A stretch of DNA of 64,000 nt from Cellulophaga sp. Hel_I_12 (GCF_000799565.1 NZ_JUHB01000001.1:3967127-4031126), one strand, 5' to 3'; shown: positions 18,584-29,500, numbered from the stretch's first letter. Numbers and translations: made by a program. Notes: a model not told the origin generated them from the sequence alone.

Positions 18584-19927
18584 TTATAGGGATGGATCAG
18601 CAGGGGTATTTGGGTTGCTATTTCGCTCTAAATCTGGATAAGGATAAAAATTTCTATTACGCTCTTCGGTAAAAACAGATCCATTACCACTAGGTTGAGG
18701 TCTATTAAAACGTCTGCTATCTTCTAAGCTTAATCCACTTAAAAATAATTCAGCTCTACGGTTTTTATAAATTTCCAATAAAAGGGCTTCAGCAGTTGCT
18801 GGTCCGGAGTATGCAGGAACATCAGCGTTTATTCCAAAAACATCATCAGTGTCTGTCAAAACATTATTTAAGGCGGTAGTCGCGGCAGAAATATCTGGTG
18901 AGGCCTTTCTTAAATTTGCTTCTGCAATAATTAATTGCATTTCATCAGGAATATATAATGGAATTGATTCGGTGCTCATATCAAAAAAGCCTAACAAATT
19001 TTCAATAGGCAATCCGTTTTGATTTGTGTCGGGGGAAGGAGAAATGTAAAAGGCACGTCTTCCATCTGTTGGATCAAAAACAAAATCGGAGCTTGGTAAA
19101 CCAAAGTTATCTCTTGGTCTAAAGTTAGCAATTCCGTTTAAAAATACGCGATTGTAAATAGGGTTTAAATTGATGTTGTCATACGCAAAAACAGAGGTTG
19201 AAGTTGTGCTCACGCTATTTGCATTTGTGATTGCAGCTTCAAAGTTACCAGCAAATAAATTATATCTTGCCAGGTAAGCATTTATACTATTTAAGACATC
19301 AATATTCCCTAAGGTTACCGCGTTCGTAAATTCTTGAGAAACTGGGTTCGCAGCTAAGGCAGCTTTTCCTTCATTTAACAAGGCGATTGCGGCTAGAAAT
19401 CCGTCATTTCTTGAAACAAATGCAGCATCATTGTCATTGCTAGTTTGAATAACTACTTGTTCATAATTCTGGGCTAAACTGCCAATAGCCATCGCTTTAA
19501 AAAGCTTGGAATAGGCTAGTAATCCGCTTCTCGTTCCTGGAGCTAAGGTTACATTATCTACATTTGCTTCTATATCTTCTGCTATTTTCATGACTCTTAG
19601 CATAGTAGCCCAAAGCCCTTGTACATTTGAATTAAAATTAGGTAAGCCTGTGCCTCCTTCTTCTAGTTCAATCATATTCTGAAAAGTTGTGGTAATTGCA
19701 CCTTCTCTTGTGGTTATTGCAGGGGTTTCAACGATCCATCGCATTCCAGAGGTGGAGTATAATTGCTGCATTCCTACGGTGACAGCTAAAATGCCATCTC
19801 TAGAAGAAAAGGCTTGATCTGCTGTGGCAGCATTAGGATTATTAAAGTCTGTTTCGCATGAAGTTGCCATAAGGCCAACAATCATGCTCAACACTAGTGT
19901 ACTGTATATTTTATATTTATTTTTCAT
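18584..19927 (-). CDS. SusD/RagB-like outer membrane glycan-binding lipoprotein
   Basis: A 447-residue lipoprotein with lipobox VGLMATSC. ATG 19927 is preferred over 19957, since it starts right at the signal peptide and avoids overlap with the SusC stop. SusD-type helices and the C-terminal NRRAELFLSGLSLEDSRRFNRP motif are present. It caps the SusC channel encoded just upstream (10 bp gap). In this locus the ligand is probably a peptidoglycan-derived saccharide, inferred from the downstream AmpG/NagZ/AnmK genes. Confidence 0.9.
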   Translation of the reverse strand: MKNKYKIYSTLVLSMIVGLMATSCETDFNNPNAATADQAFSSRDGILAVTVGMQQLYSTSGMRWIVETPAITTREGAITTTFQNMIELEEGGTGLPNFNSNVQGLWATMLRVMKIAEDIEANVDNVTLAPGTRSGLLAYSKLFKAMAIGSLAQNYEQVVIQTSNDNDAAFVSRNDGFLAAIALLNEGKAALAANPVSQEFTNAVTLGNIDVLNSINAYLARYNLFAGNFEAAITNANSVSTTSTSVFAYDNINLNPIYNRVFLNGIANFRPRDNFGLPSSDFVFDPTDGRRAFYISPSPDTNQNGLPIENLLGFFDMSTESIPLYIPDEMQLIIAEANLRKASPDISAATTALNNVLTDTDDVFGINADVPAYSGPATAEALLLEIYKNRRAELFLSGLSLEDSRRFNRPQPSGNGSVFTEERNRNFYPYPDLERNSNPNTPADPSL

Positions 19928-19937
19928 CTTTATTTTT

Positions 19938-22900
19938 TTAGAAACTAACGTTAACACCTACTTGATATGTTCTCGGAATTGGAACACCTGCAAAGTCGAA
20001 CCCTCGTACACCATTACTTTGGCCTGCTGAGTTTATTTCTGGATCCCATCCTGAGTAACTGTCCCAAGAAACTAAATTTCTACCCACTAAACTAAATTGA
20101 ATATTGTTCACATTTTTAAAAGGGGACCTAAGATTATAGGTAACAGCTAATTCTCGAAGTTTAACGAACGAAGCATCTTCTACGAATTCTTCAAAAATAT
20201 TTGCTTGTGCTTGCCCAAGGTTTTTTAATCGATTACCGGCTAATTCTTGACCGTAATTAGCTCCTCCACCAAAAAGTCTATTATCCATTAAGCGCCTGTT
20301 CCAGTTAAAAATATCATAGCCTTGAACGGCGTCAAATTGAACTCTAAAACCAAAATCTTTATATGTAAATTCATTAATTAAAGAGCCAAACCATTCTGGA
20401 TTTGGGTCTCCAATTACTTTACTTAACGCAGAGCCTGTTGGCTGTCCAGCAGCGTTTCTTCCAATTTCACCCGTAGTAGTATTACCTCTTTCAGTTTGCG
20501 GATATCCGCTGGCATCTAATAATAAGCTTCCATCTGGATTTCTGGCATAATATTGACGGTAGAATACACCAAGAGGCTCTCCTTCAATAACAAAATTGGT
20601 AGAAAAACTACCTCCTAAAGCAAATTGTCCTCCACCCGCTACTTTAGTTACTTCATTATCATTACTGGAATAAGTTGCCGTGACATCCCAAGAAAAATCT
20701 TTAGTTTTAAAAGGAGTTCCTCTTAACAAGAGTTCAATACCTTTATTTTCTAAATTTCCTATATTTTGAATTCTAGAACCAAAACCAGTAGATGGCGATA
20801 ATTCTATGGGTAACAATAAATCGGTAACATTTTGTTTGTAATAGGTAAATTCAACCCCTAATCTATTATTTAAGAAACCAGCATCAAAACCAAGTTCTAT
20901 TTCATCTTGACGCTCAGGAGCTATATTTAAATCTCCTTGCTGTGTGCTGGGAATAAGGCTAGTAGTTCCGTTTATGGCATCTGGACTTAGCACTGTAAAT
21001 CTTTGAAATGCAGATAAAGCGGTTAAATTTCCTGCTTGACCCCAAGAACTTCTTAGTTTAAACACATTAAAAGTATCGCCAAAAGTTTCTTCCCAAAAAT
21101 CTTCATCAGACATGATATAAGAAATACTTGCTTTTGCGAACAATTGATTTCTTTCATCTAAACCAAAGGTAGATGCGCCATCCATACGAATGGCACCATT
21201 GACATACAATTTATCTTTAAAACTAAAGGACTGTTGAATAAATCCGCCCCAGTAAGAGATTTGTGATCTGCTTTCACCTTGGGCCAAAATACTACCTGTT
21301 TCTGCAGTCTGTACGATCGGAGGTAATCCATCAGCACTAATCCCAATTCGATCAAATTCTTCATATTGCCATGAGCCACCAACGGTAGTTGTAGCGCTAA
21401 TAGCATCAGAAATTGGCGTTTTATAACTTAAGTTTAAATCACTATTGTATTGAAAGTTGTTGATATCAGAACGTCTTGCAAATCCGTTTGGATTTGGAGA
21501 GGTATTATTAATAGGAATAAAAGCAGTTGCTGACTGATTAAAATAATCAATCCCTAAAGTATAACTTGCAGAAAGTTTTTCGGTAATATCAGCATTTAAT
21601 GCAATACTGGTGATAAATCTATTTGTTTTTTGTCCGAAATCAAATCTGTTTACAGCCTCCAATGGATTAGTTCTTGGAACTAATAAGGAAGTCACAGGGT
21701 AAACACCCGATTCATCTGGATTAGGGTTTACTGAGTTTTCACTGAACAAAAATCCAGTAATAGCGCCATAGGCACTATTGATACCACCGTTTGGGATATC
21801 GTTACTAGTACTTCTGACATAGTTAAAGCCACCAGTAATAGTTAACCAATCAAATGCTTTTTGCGTGATATTTGCTTTAAATCCGACTCTTTTAAAGTCA
21901 GAATTAACGATAATACCTTCATTATCTAGTTGAGATGCAGATAAGTAATAAGATGTTTTATCGGTTCCACCGCTTACAGATAAATTATTTTCTAAACCAA
22001 AACCAGTTCCAAAGAAACTATCTTGTAAATCATAGCGTTGCACAGGGACGGTTTGTAAATTATTGCGATCTGCTGCGTCAACCCAAGCTAACTCCGTTGT
22101 ATTATAGGCTATTTTTTGTCGTAATTCATTAACCCTCACATTTGAAGAGAATGAAAATTTTGGATCTCCACTCTTTCCTCTTTTGGTAAAAATTTGCACC
22201 ACACCATTACTCGCTCGAGAGCCATAAATAGCAGCAGCAGCAGCGCCCTTAATAATCTCAATACGTTCAACATCGTTTGGATTAATATCCGCTAATCTGT
22301 TTTGGGCATTACCACCCAAATCAATTAATTCACTGCTCGAGTTACTAATAATGATACCATCTACAATATATAGAGGATCAGAATTTCCTAATACGGTACT
22401 TGGACCTCTCAAGCGTATACTAATACCACCAGCAGGATCTCCAGAATTCTGTTGAACCAAAGCACCAGAAATTTTTCCTGAAATAGCCTGATCAACTGCG
22501 GTAGCGCCATTATTTACTAAGTCTTCCGCTTTCACTGTTGATATAGCATTACCGAGGGTTCGTTTATTAACGCCTATGGTGTTCCCTGTGACTACAACTT
22601 CATCTAAACTTAATAAATCTTCATTTAAGCTTATGTTATTTTCGATAGTAGTACTTGATGTGGAAAATTTAATTTTTTTGGTAGAAAAGCCCAAATAACT
22701 TACGACTAAGGTATAGTCGCCAGAAGTTAAATTTGCACTAAAATCATATTTTCCATCAAAATCACTCACCCCACCAAAACTAGTGTTCTCAATAAATACG
22801 GAAGCACCAGGTATGGGCTGGCCGTTCGCATTATCTGTAACGATTCCATTAAAGGAATACTTGTTAGTTTGCCCAAAGGCAACGGTACTAAGTACAAACA

Positions 22901-22958
22901 AAGCCAATGTTAATAGCTTTACATGTAATCTTCCCTTCATTAAAATCATTTTTTTCAT
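19938..22958 (-). CDS. SusC/RagA-like TonB-dependent transporter
   Basis: A 1006-residue outer membrane receptor with a signal peptide (…STVAFGQ) and an N-terminal carboxypeptidase-like domain (FNGIVTDNANGQPIPGASV, DFDGKYDFSA). The TonB-box-like DEVVVTG, plug domain (RLRGPSTVLGNSDPLYIVDG, KGAAAAAIYGSRASNG) and a large beta barrel ending in YQVGVNVSF follow. It is the first gene of the minus-strand operon and is divergent from a DeoR-type regulator. It should import the saccharide bound by SusD for hydrolysis and recycling. Confidence 0.95.
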   Translation of the reverse strand: MKKMILMKGRLHVKLLTLALFVLSTVAFGQTNKYSFNGIVTDNANGQPIPGASVFIENTSFGGVSDFDGKYDFSANLTSGDYTLVVSYLGFSTKKIKFSTSSTTIENNISLNEDLLSLDEVVVTGNTIGVNKRTLGNAISTVKAEDLVNNGATAVDQAISGKISGALVQQNSGDPAGGISIRLRGPSTVLGNSDPLYIVDGIIISNSSSELIDLGGNAQNRLADINPNDVERIEIIKGAAAAAIYGSRASNGVVQIFTKRGKSGDPKFSFSSNVRVNELRQKIAYNTTELAWVDAADRNNLQTVPVQRYDLQDSFFGTGFGLENNLSVSGGTDKTSYYLSASQLDNEGIIVNSDFKRVGFKANITQKAFDWLTITGGFNYVRSTSNDIPNGGINSAYGAITGFLFSENSVNPNPDESGVYPVTSLLVPRTNPLEAVNRFDFGQKTNRFITSIALNADITEKLSASYTLGIDYFNQSATAFIPINNTSPNPNGFARRSDINNFQYNSDLNLSYKTPISDAISATTTVGGSWQYEEFDRIGISADGLPPIVQTAETGSILAQGESRSQISYWGGFIQQSFSFKDKLYVNGAIRMDGASTFGLDERNQLFAKASISYIMSDEDFWEETFGDTFNVFKLRSSWGQAGNLTALSAFQRFTVLSPDAINGTTSLIPSTQQGDLNIAPERQDEIELGFDAGFLNNRLGVEFTYYKQNVTDLLLPIELSPSTGFGSRIQNIGNLENKGIELLLRGTPFKTKDFSWDVTATYSSNDNEVTKVAGGGQFALGGSFSTNFVIEGEPLGVFYRQYYARNPDGSLLLDASGYPQTERGNTTTGEIGRNAAGQPTGSALSKVIGDPNPEWFGSLINEFTYKDFGFRVQFDAVQGYDIFNWNRRLMDNRLFGGGANYGQELAGNRLKNLGQAQANIFEEFVEDASFVKLRELAVTYNLRSPFKNVNNIQFSLVGRNLVSWDSYSGWDPEINSAGQSNGVRGFDFAGVPIPRTYQVGVNVSF

Positions 22959-23097
22959 AAAAAAAGAGTTAGTTTAAAATAAAAGTTAATACTATAAAAT
23001 TTTCCTTAAAAATTAGCTATCCTATTGATTCGTATTTTTTTAAGTAAAAAAAGAAAATACTTCTAACCTTTCAAAAATATAAAAAAAAATACATATT

Positions 23098-23151
23098 TGC
23101 TGTTTTATGCGTTTTTTAATTCTGTATTAATTAACACAGCATAAAACGGCA
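23098..23151. promoter_or_regulatory. inverted repeat between susC and the DeoR-type gene, putative operator
   Basis: Arms TGCTGTTTTATGC (23098-23110) and GCATAAAACGGCA (23139-23151) match at 12 of 13 positions with a 28-base spacer. The repeat lies in the divergent promoter region. A TAATTTTG at 23169-23176 fits the Bacteroidota -7 box TAnnTTTG for the rightward gene. An obvious candidate ligand is the adjacent DeoR-family protein; this is inference. Confidence 0.6.
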
Positions 23152-23210
23152 TTTGGTGAAATTTTTTATAATTTTGTTTTACATTAGGGGCAAACTAATG
23201 ACTGTTTTAA

Positions 23211-23960
23211 ATGTTAAAAGAAGAACGACATAAAATGATTGTTAGTGAAGTTGAACTACACAATCGTGTCTTATTAACTGATTTGGCGGAAAAGCTCAAT
23301 GTTTCCATTGATACCATCCGCAGAGATGTCAAAGAGCTTGATACTGCTAAGCAACTAAAAAAAGTGCATGGTGGTGCCATTGCCTTGGGCTATACTAATT
23401 TAGCCAAGTACAATGAAAATATTTACGCACAAGCTGATAAGATAAAAATTGCAACAAAAGCCTTGTCTTTGATTAAGCCTGGACATATAATTTTAATACA
23501 CGGTGGAACAACCTGTTTTGAATTAGCAAAGTTAATACCCAATAAGCTCGAAATTACTTGTTTTACCACCAGCCCTGTGGTCGCTCTAGAATTGTTAAGA
23601 AAAAAAGGAGTTGATGTTATTTTTATTGGAGGAAGACTGTCAAAAGAATCTCAAATTTCAATTGGTGCCAGTGTTATTCTGCAACTTTTAGAGATTAATG
23701 TAGATTTTAGTTTTATTGGTACGGGGTATGTTGATGTGGATTTTGGATTGACCGAATTTGATTTTGAAAGTGTACAGGTTAAAAAAGCAATAGTTAAATC
23801 TTCAAAGAAAACAGTACTTTTGTCGATATCCGAAAAATTAAACTCAAAACAGCGTTATAAAACTTGTGGGATTAATGCTATACATACCATGATTACAGAA
23901 CTAAACCCTGAGGATGGTGTCTTGGAAAATTTTAGAACGCAAAACCTCCGATTGTTGTAA
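23211..23960 (+). CDS. DeoR/GlpR-family transcriptional regulator
   Basis: A 249-residue regulator with an N-terminal winged HTH (LTDLAEKLNVSIDTIRRDVKEL, KKVHGGAIAL) and a C-terminal DeoRC sugar-phosphate sensor (ILIHGGTTCFELAKLIP, DVIFIGGRL, DFSFIGTGYVD). It is 4 bp upstream of murQ, whose substrate and product are sugar phosphates (MurNAc-6-P, GlcNAc-6-P). One of these is the likely effector. It probably controls itself, murQ and the divergent susC operon through the inverted repeat at 23098-23151. Confidence 0.9.
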   Translation: MLKEERHKMIVSEVELHNRVLLTDLAEKLNVSIDTIRRDVKELDTAKQLKKVHGGAIALGYTNLAKYNENIYAQADKIKIATKALSLIKPGHIILIHGGTTCFELAKLIPNKLEITCFTTSPVVALELLRKKGVDVIFIGGRLSKESQISIGASVILQLLEINVDFSFIGTGYVDVDFGLTEFDFESVQVKKAIVKSSKKTVLLSISEKLNSKQRYKTCGINAIHTMITELNPEDGVLENFRTQNLRLL

Positions 23961-23964
23961 ACCT

Positions 23965-24777
23965 ATGAATTATAATAAAATAACCGAAACTCCTTCAAAT
24001 TACACAGATTTGGAGAAAATGGATACGACTACCTTACTTGCTAGTATAAATAATGAAGATAAAAAAATAGCAGATGCCGTAGCCTTAGTGATACCTCAAA
24101 TAGCGCTATTGGTGGATGCGCTAGCGGAAAGATTTAACCAAGGTGGACGACTATTTTACATAGGAGCAGGTACTAGCGGAAGACTGGGGATTTTAGATGC
24201 TTCTGAAATTCCACCAACTTTTGGATTACCCCATGAGCGGGTTGTGGGTATTATTGCCGGTGGCGATACCGCCATTAGAAAAGCTGTTGAAAATGCAGAA
24301 GACGATACCAAACAAGCCTGGTTAGATTTAGAAGTTCATAACATAAATGCATTAGATGTGGTTGTAGGTATTGCAGCTTCAGGCACAACCCCTTACGTAA
24401 TTGCAGGAGTACAGGCCTGTAAAGAAAAAGGAATTCTTACCGCTTGTATTACCAACAATCCAGAATCTCCCTTAGCAAAAGCCGTAGATATTCCCTTAGA
24501 AGTAAATGTAGGACCAGAATTTGTTACCGGAAGTACACGAATGAAAAGTGGTACTTCTCAGAAATTAGTATTGAATATGATTTCTACCGCACTCATGATA
24601 AAAATAGGTAGAGTTAAAGGGAATAAAATGGTGAACATGCAATTAAGTAACGACAAGTTAGTTGATCGCGGAACGAGATATATTGTTGAAGGCTTAGGAA
24701 TTAGTTATGAAGAGGCTGCCAAGTTATTAAAAATACATGGTTCTGTTAAAAAAGCCATAGATGCCTTCAGTAAGTAG
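23965..24777 (+). CDS. murQ: N-acetylmuramic acid 6-phosphate etherase
   Basis: A 270-residue SIS-domain lyase. The frame is open from 23914, but ATG 23965 is the natural start, 4 bp after the regulator's stop. YIGAGTSGRLGILDASEIPP, GIAASGTTPYV, NNPESPLAKAVDIPLEV, GSTRMKSGTSQKLVLNM and MVNMQLSNDKLVDRG are the MurQ signatures. It cleaves the lactyl ether of MurNAc-6-P to GlcNAc-6-P and D-lactate, downstream of AnmK. Slightly shorter than E. coli MurQ, as is usual in Bacteroidota. Confidence 0.95.
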   Translation: MNYNKITETPSNYTDLEKMDTTTLLASINNEDKKIADAVALVIPQIALLVDALAERFNQGGRLFYIGAGTSGRLGILDASEIPPTFGLPHERVVGIIAGGDTAIRKAVENAEDDTKQAWLDLEVHNINALDVVVGIAASGTTPYVIAGVQACKEKGILTACITNNPESPLAKAVDIPLEVNVGPEFVTGSTRMKSGTSQKLVLNMISTALMIKIGRVKGNKMVNMQLSNDKLVDRGTRYIVEGLGISYEEAAKLLKIHGSVKKAIDAFSK

Positions 24778-24783
24778 GGTAAA

Positions 24784-25188
24784 TTATTCTTTAGCCATTA
24801 AGGCAACTTCTTTTGGAGTTACTATCTTTTTGGAAACATTACCCCAAGAATTTGAAATATAATTCATGACATCCGCGACCTCCTCGTCACTTAAGCCCAT
24901 AGCCGGCATGGCCCCGTTATAAGTAATGTTATTTACTTTAATTTCTCCACTTTGCCCGTATTTGATACCTCTAATACTGTTCTCTCTTTGCTGCATTAAG
25001 TAATCAGATTTGGCTAAGGGCGGAAAAGTATGAGCTACGCCTTCTCCTTGTGTTAAGTGGCAATTCACACAAAAATCATTATAAATATCCCTACCTCTTT
25101 CCATACTTTTTTCAAGCTCCTTATCCTGAAATAAAATGGCAGAAAGTAGAGCGGTACAAACAACATAGGCTATTAAAAATAATTTCAT
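24784..25188 (-). CDS. small c-type cytochrome
   Basis: A 134-residue exported monohaem cytochrome c with a signal peptide (LIAYVVCTALLSAILF). The haem-binding CxxCH is CVNCH near residue 40. The distal Met ligand is probably in GAMPAMGLSDEEVADVMNYI, the usual class I C-terminal motif. It lies 125 bp downstream of a sugar dehydrogenase gene and may accept its electrons. A strong hairpin between the two suggests separate or attenuated transcription. Confidence 0.88.
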   Translation of the reverse strand: MKLFLIAYVVCTALLSAILFQDKELEKSMERGRDIYNDFCVNCHLTQGEGVAHTFPPLAKSDYLMQQRENSIRGIKYGQSGEIKVNNITYNGAMPAMGLSDEEVADVMNYISNSWGNVSKKIVTPKEVALMAKE

Positions 25189-25248
25189 ATTTTTTTTCGT
25201 TAAGATTTGTTATGGAGTAAAAAGCACTAAAACGGATTAAAAAAAGAA

Positions 25249-25296
25249 AGTAGAATTTTGACTTAAGTTATTTAAAATACACACCAAAATTCTACT
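25249..25296 (-). terminator. intrinsic terminator after the sugar dehydrogenase gene
   Basis: A perfect 12-bp stem, AGTAGAATTTTG (25249-25260) with CAAAATTCTACT (25285-25296), is followed on the minus strand by a T-rich run (TTTCTTTTTTT). It sits 17 bp past the dehydrogenase stop. Confidence 0.8.
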
Positions 25297-25312
25297 ATTG
25301 TTTTGCCGTTAT

Positions 25313-26437
25313 TTAATTGTTCGGAACTAATTTATAAATTCCTTTTCCTTCAACGGCAATATATATAAGACCGTCTTTTCCTTCTTTAATATCGCGAACT
25401 CTTCCTATTTCAGGAAGTAATTTTTCTCTTTTGACCACTTTGTCATCCTTCATAACGAGGTGTTCCAAATATTGAAATTTTAAAGAACCAACTAATAAAT
25501 TCCCTTTCATTCCTTTGTAATTATCCGTTGAAATAAATGCCATACCACTAGGCGCAATAGATGGTACCCAATAATGCAATGGTTGTTCCATACCCTCCAT
25601 GGCTGTTTTGTCTGTAATAGGCGTTCCACTGTAATTAATGCCATAGGTAATTAAGGGCCAACCAAAATTTGCTCCTTTTTTTATGATGTTAATCTCGTCC
25701 CCACCTTGAGGTCCGTGTTCGTGATTCCAAATTTTTCCAGTTTCAGGGTTTTTTACTAATCCTTGTGGATTTCTATGGCCATAGCTATAAATAGCTTTTT
25801 TTGCCCCATCCGTGTTTACAAACGGATTGTCACTAGGAATGCTACCATCATCATTTAAGCGATATATCTTCCCTCCGTCACGGGTAATGTCTTGTGGATT
25901 TACATCTCTATCACCCCTATCTCCAACTGAAAAATACAAATATCCCTCGTTGTCAAAAACTATTCTTGAACCAAAATGTTGCCCTTTTGTGGTATTTGGA
26001 GTGGCTTTATATAAAAGCTGCTTTTCTATGAAGGCATTATCCTTTAGTTTAGCTCGCATTAAAGTTGTATTCCCACCTTTTTCTTCACCTTCACCTTCAG
26101 AGGCATAAGTAATATAGATCCAACCATTTTCTTCGTAATTTGGGTGCAAAGCGATATCCATTAAACCCCCTTGACCCCTTCTGTAAATTTCAGGAATATT
26201 TGAAATTTCAGTTTTTATTTTGTCTTTAAAATGAATGACTTTTCCATCAATTTCAGTAATTAATAAACTATTATCTGGCATCATGGTTAAGCCCCATGGT
26301 AGCTGTAGGCCATCGACATATAACTCCGCTGAGAATGGTGGATTTTCGGTCTCAGAGACTTTGTTTTCAGTTTCCTGAGCACAAGAGCTATTAAGCGTTA
26401 CAACGATTAAATAGAGGGCTATAGCAATTTTTTTCAT
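25313..26437 (-). CDS. PQQ-dependent soluble aldose dehydrogenase-like lipoprotein
   Basis: A 374-residue six-bladed propeller of the GSDH/YliI (Asd) family. It has a signal with lipobox LNSSC, LPWGLTMMPDNSLLITE, GQGGLMDIALHPNYEENGW, FGSRIVFDNEGYLYFSVGDR (catalytic His region: GQHFGSR), YSYGHRNPQGLV and EHGPQGGDEINII. These enzymes oxidise aldose sugars in the periplasm using PQQ. No PQQ biosynthesis genes are in the window. The downstream cytochrome c is a plausible electron acceptor. Substrate unknown. Confidence 0.9.
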   Translation of the reverse strand: MKKIAIALYLIVVTLNSSCAQETENKVSETENPPFSAELYVDGLQLPWGLTMMPDNSLLITEIDGKVIHFKDKIKTEISNIPEIYRRGQGGLMDIALHPNYEENGWIYITYASEGEGEEKGGNTTLMRAKLKDNAFIEKQLLYKATPNTTKGQHFGSRIVFDNEGYLYFSVGDRGDRDVNPQDITRDGGKIYRLNDDGSIPSDNPFVNTDGAKKAIYSYGHRNPQGLVKNPETGKIWNHEHGPQGGDEINIIKKGANFGWPLITYGINYSGTPITDKTAMEGMEQPLHYWVPSIAPSGMAFISTDNYKGMKGNLLVGSLKFQYLEHLVMKDDKVVKREKLLPEIGRVRDIKEGKDGLIYIAVEGKGIYKLVPNN

Positions 26438-26568
26438 AACTTGTCGTTAGATTTAATATGGAATAAAATTTTTTTAAAGATAACTAGAATTTATAAGTTT
26501 AAATAATTACGCGAAAAAATATTTTTTGATCCCAAGTCTTACAGTATTTTTTTTAACCTACTATACCT

Positions 26569-29500
26569 ATGCAACCCAAAAAATCAAGGCAACCTTGGTA
26601 CATCTATGTATCCATTGTTTTTTGTTTGATACTTAGCTCATTAGTAGCAAGTAATACCACTTTTGATTTTATAAGTGAGGTTTCTACTGACCTAGTCACA
26701 TCGCTACGTACCCCTTCAAAAAATATAAAAACCGCAGAACCTTCTCTTGGAACTTTTCAAAATAAAGAGAATACTGCAGCTCCAGCTCCTTTTTTTGCAA
26801 CCATTGTGGCGAATGCCGATATCACAACGACCTGCTCTAATGATGGAGCGACCTTGGCTCGTTTTAATTTATGTGGAAATTTTGATAATAGAGTAATAGC
26901 CCTGAATCAAGCTTATGGCAGTTATGAATGGCAACGTTTAACCACAGCTTCATGCCCAAGTTTTAATATAGATGAAGAATGTCCTACCTATACATGCACA
27001 GGTTCGTGGGTGGCTGCTGGTAGTGGCGCTACATTAACATTAAATCCAAATACCATTTCAGCCGCAACAGGGGCTGAATATAGAGTTAGGGTAGATGGGG
27101 GATCATACTTCTATATTAAGGTGAAAAAAAGTATCATTACCCAAACCTTTGTGAAAAGAGATTTTATATGCGGCGTTGATGGAAGAATCCAAATAACCAA
27201 TCTATCGAGTGCCTATGAATACGCGATAGATAACGGAACTGGTTTTGGAGCATGGCAAGGTGCCATTTTTGATGGTTTACAACCTGGTACTTATATTGTT
27301 AAAGCTAGGCTAAGAAATACACCAAATACCTGTGAATACCCTTACGATCCAATCGTTATAGAGTCAAGAGAAATTGATATTGATGTGAATTTTGTGGACG
27401 CCAATTGTTTTGGCGATAATGGAAGCATCTCAGTTTTAGTGAATGACGTTCCAGGACCTTACAAGTATACCTTATTAGATAGTAATGGTTTTCCACAAGA
27501 ATTTACCTCTTTTATAGCTAGTAATACCTATACATTTGCGGCGGTTGGTTTTGGTAGCTACAGCATTCAGGTAGAAACACAACAATGTAGAGGTGATATT
27601 GCGAATGGTATTGCTGCGCCAAGACAAGATGTAGATGTGAATGGAGCCCCTATCGTTATTGGTGATGGCTTGTTTCCTTTAGCAGCATCCACGGAAGTAA
27701 ATACTAGTTTTGGATGTTCTACTATCACTAGTGTTCCAATTATTGTTAGAACTTCTGGAGGTGCAGGGCCTTATACATATACGGTGAACGGTGGGCCTTC
27801 GAGTGCCCCATTTACAGGACAAACTACGCATTCTGTTTCAGCTTCAGGAGATTATAATTTTTTAATAACCGATGCCAACGGGTGCACCATAACCGCATCT
27901 GCCAATGTGCAAGAATTAAGTCCACCAGTGGTAACAGCAACTGGAATAAATGGAACCTGTACCAATGGGGGTGCAAAAATTAATTTTAATGTCATAAACG
28001 CTAGGGGTTATAATTTATCGTATAGAACAAACAGCAGTGATCCTTGGGTGGCAAGTACTAGAATATCTGTGGCCGACGGAACCTATAACACTCTAGAAGT
28101 TAGGTATGAACAAGGTAGTTTTTCATGTACTATGATTTTGCCTAGCGTTACTGTCACTAGTGAAGCAACAGTAACCGGAAATGCTAGTAAATTATCAAAT
28201 CAGACCTGTAATGCTTCAGGAGGTACCGATGGAGGAAGCATTCTTTTTGCCGGTGCTGGTGGAGGTTCAGGTACTGGGTTTCAGTATAGTGTAGATGGAA
28301 TTAATTTTTTTACAAGCGCATCGTTTACAAACCTGCCTCCTGGAACCTATACGCCTATTATAAGAGATGATAGTGGTTGTAGACTAGAGCTTACGAATAT
28401 TGTAATTGATACCGTAGATCCTCCCACCAATTTAGATTTTGTTCAAAGTAATATTAATTGTGCCTTGGGAACAACCGATGTGCAATTAGTAGCAACTGGC
28501 AGTGCAAGTATTGCAAACTATAGGATTATTAGCCCTACAGCCGTTGATAATGGTGCTATTGACACCTTTTCGGGCCTAAGTACATCAACCACCTATACTT
28601 TTGAAATACAAGATGTGAACGGTTGTGTGTATACTGAAAGTTTTACACCCGTTGTGGTAAGTTCTATTAGGGCTCGAGCTAAATCTGATGGAGATAAAAG
28701 AGTATGTGCAGGTGCTACAGATGGTAGCGGTACTTTTGTCATAGATGGTTTTGGTACCAACTATACCTATCAAATCAACGCAGAACCGGTTAGTGCAGCT
28801 CAAAATACAGCCGAAGTAGACCTAGTAGCAAGAGGCGCTGGCACCTATACCATTACGGTTACCGATGTGGATACAGGTTGTACAGATACAGCGACAATTG
28901 TTATAGAAGCAGCAGCAGCCTTTGTTTTAAACCCAGTGATTACGCCAATGACTTGTGCAAACGGTAATATTGGTAGGGTAGTAGCGAATACTACTGGGGG
29001 TTGGGGCGGTAATAGGTATACCTTACAATACCCTAATGGAACTACGGTTGGTCCAACAAGTAATAGAACTTTTGGGAATTTAACAATAGCTTCTACCATC
29101 GCCAATCCTTATATATTAACCGTCATAGACTCAGAAGGCTGTACAGATACCTTTGAATTTCAACTTACTCCTTTAGATTCACCCACCATAAGTATCGTTT
29201 CTTCGAATTTATGTTACGAGCCGGTTTCCGGTGCTTCTGTAACTGTTGCCGCAACAGGGGGTACTCCGGCCTATACCTATCGAATAGATGGTGGTTCGTA
29301 TCAAGCTAGTCCTTCGTTTACAAACTTGTTACCTGGCACCCATATCATGCAAGTTAGAGATGCAAATAACTGTACGGATACAATATCCATTACAATTAAT
29401 AGACAATTGCGCGTGAGTATTGCTACGGAAGTAGAAATACCATGCGGAGGATCTCCTGGTCAAATCAGGGTTAACGTATCAAACGGGTATCTAACAAATA

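Noticed and set aside
25249..25296. Riboswitch or operator between cytochrome c and sugar dehydrogenase
   Set aside because: A simple perfect stem with a trailing T run on the transcribed strand is explained by an intrinsic terminator.
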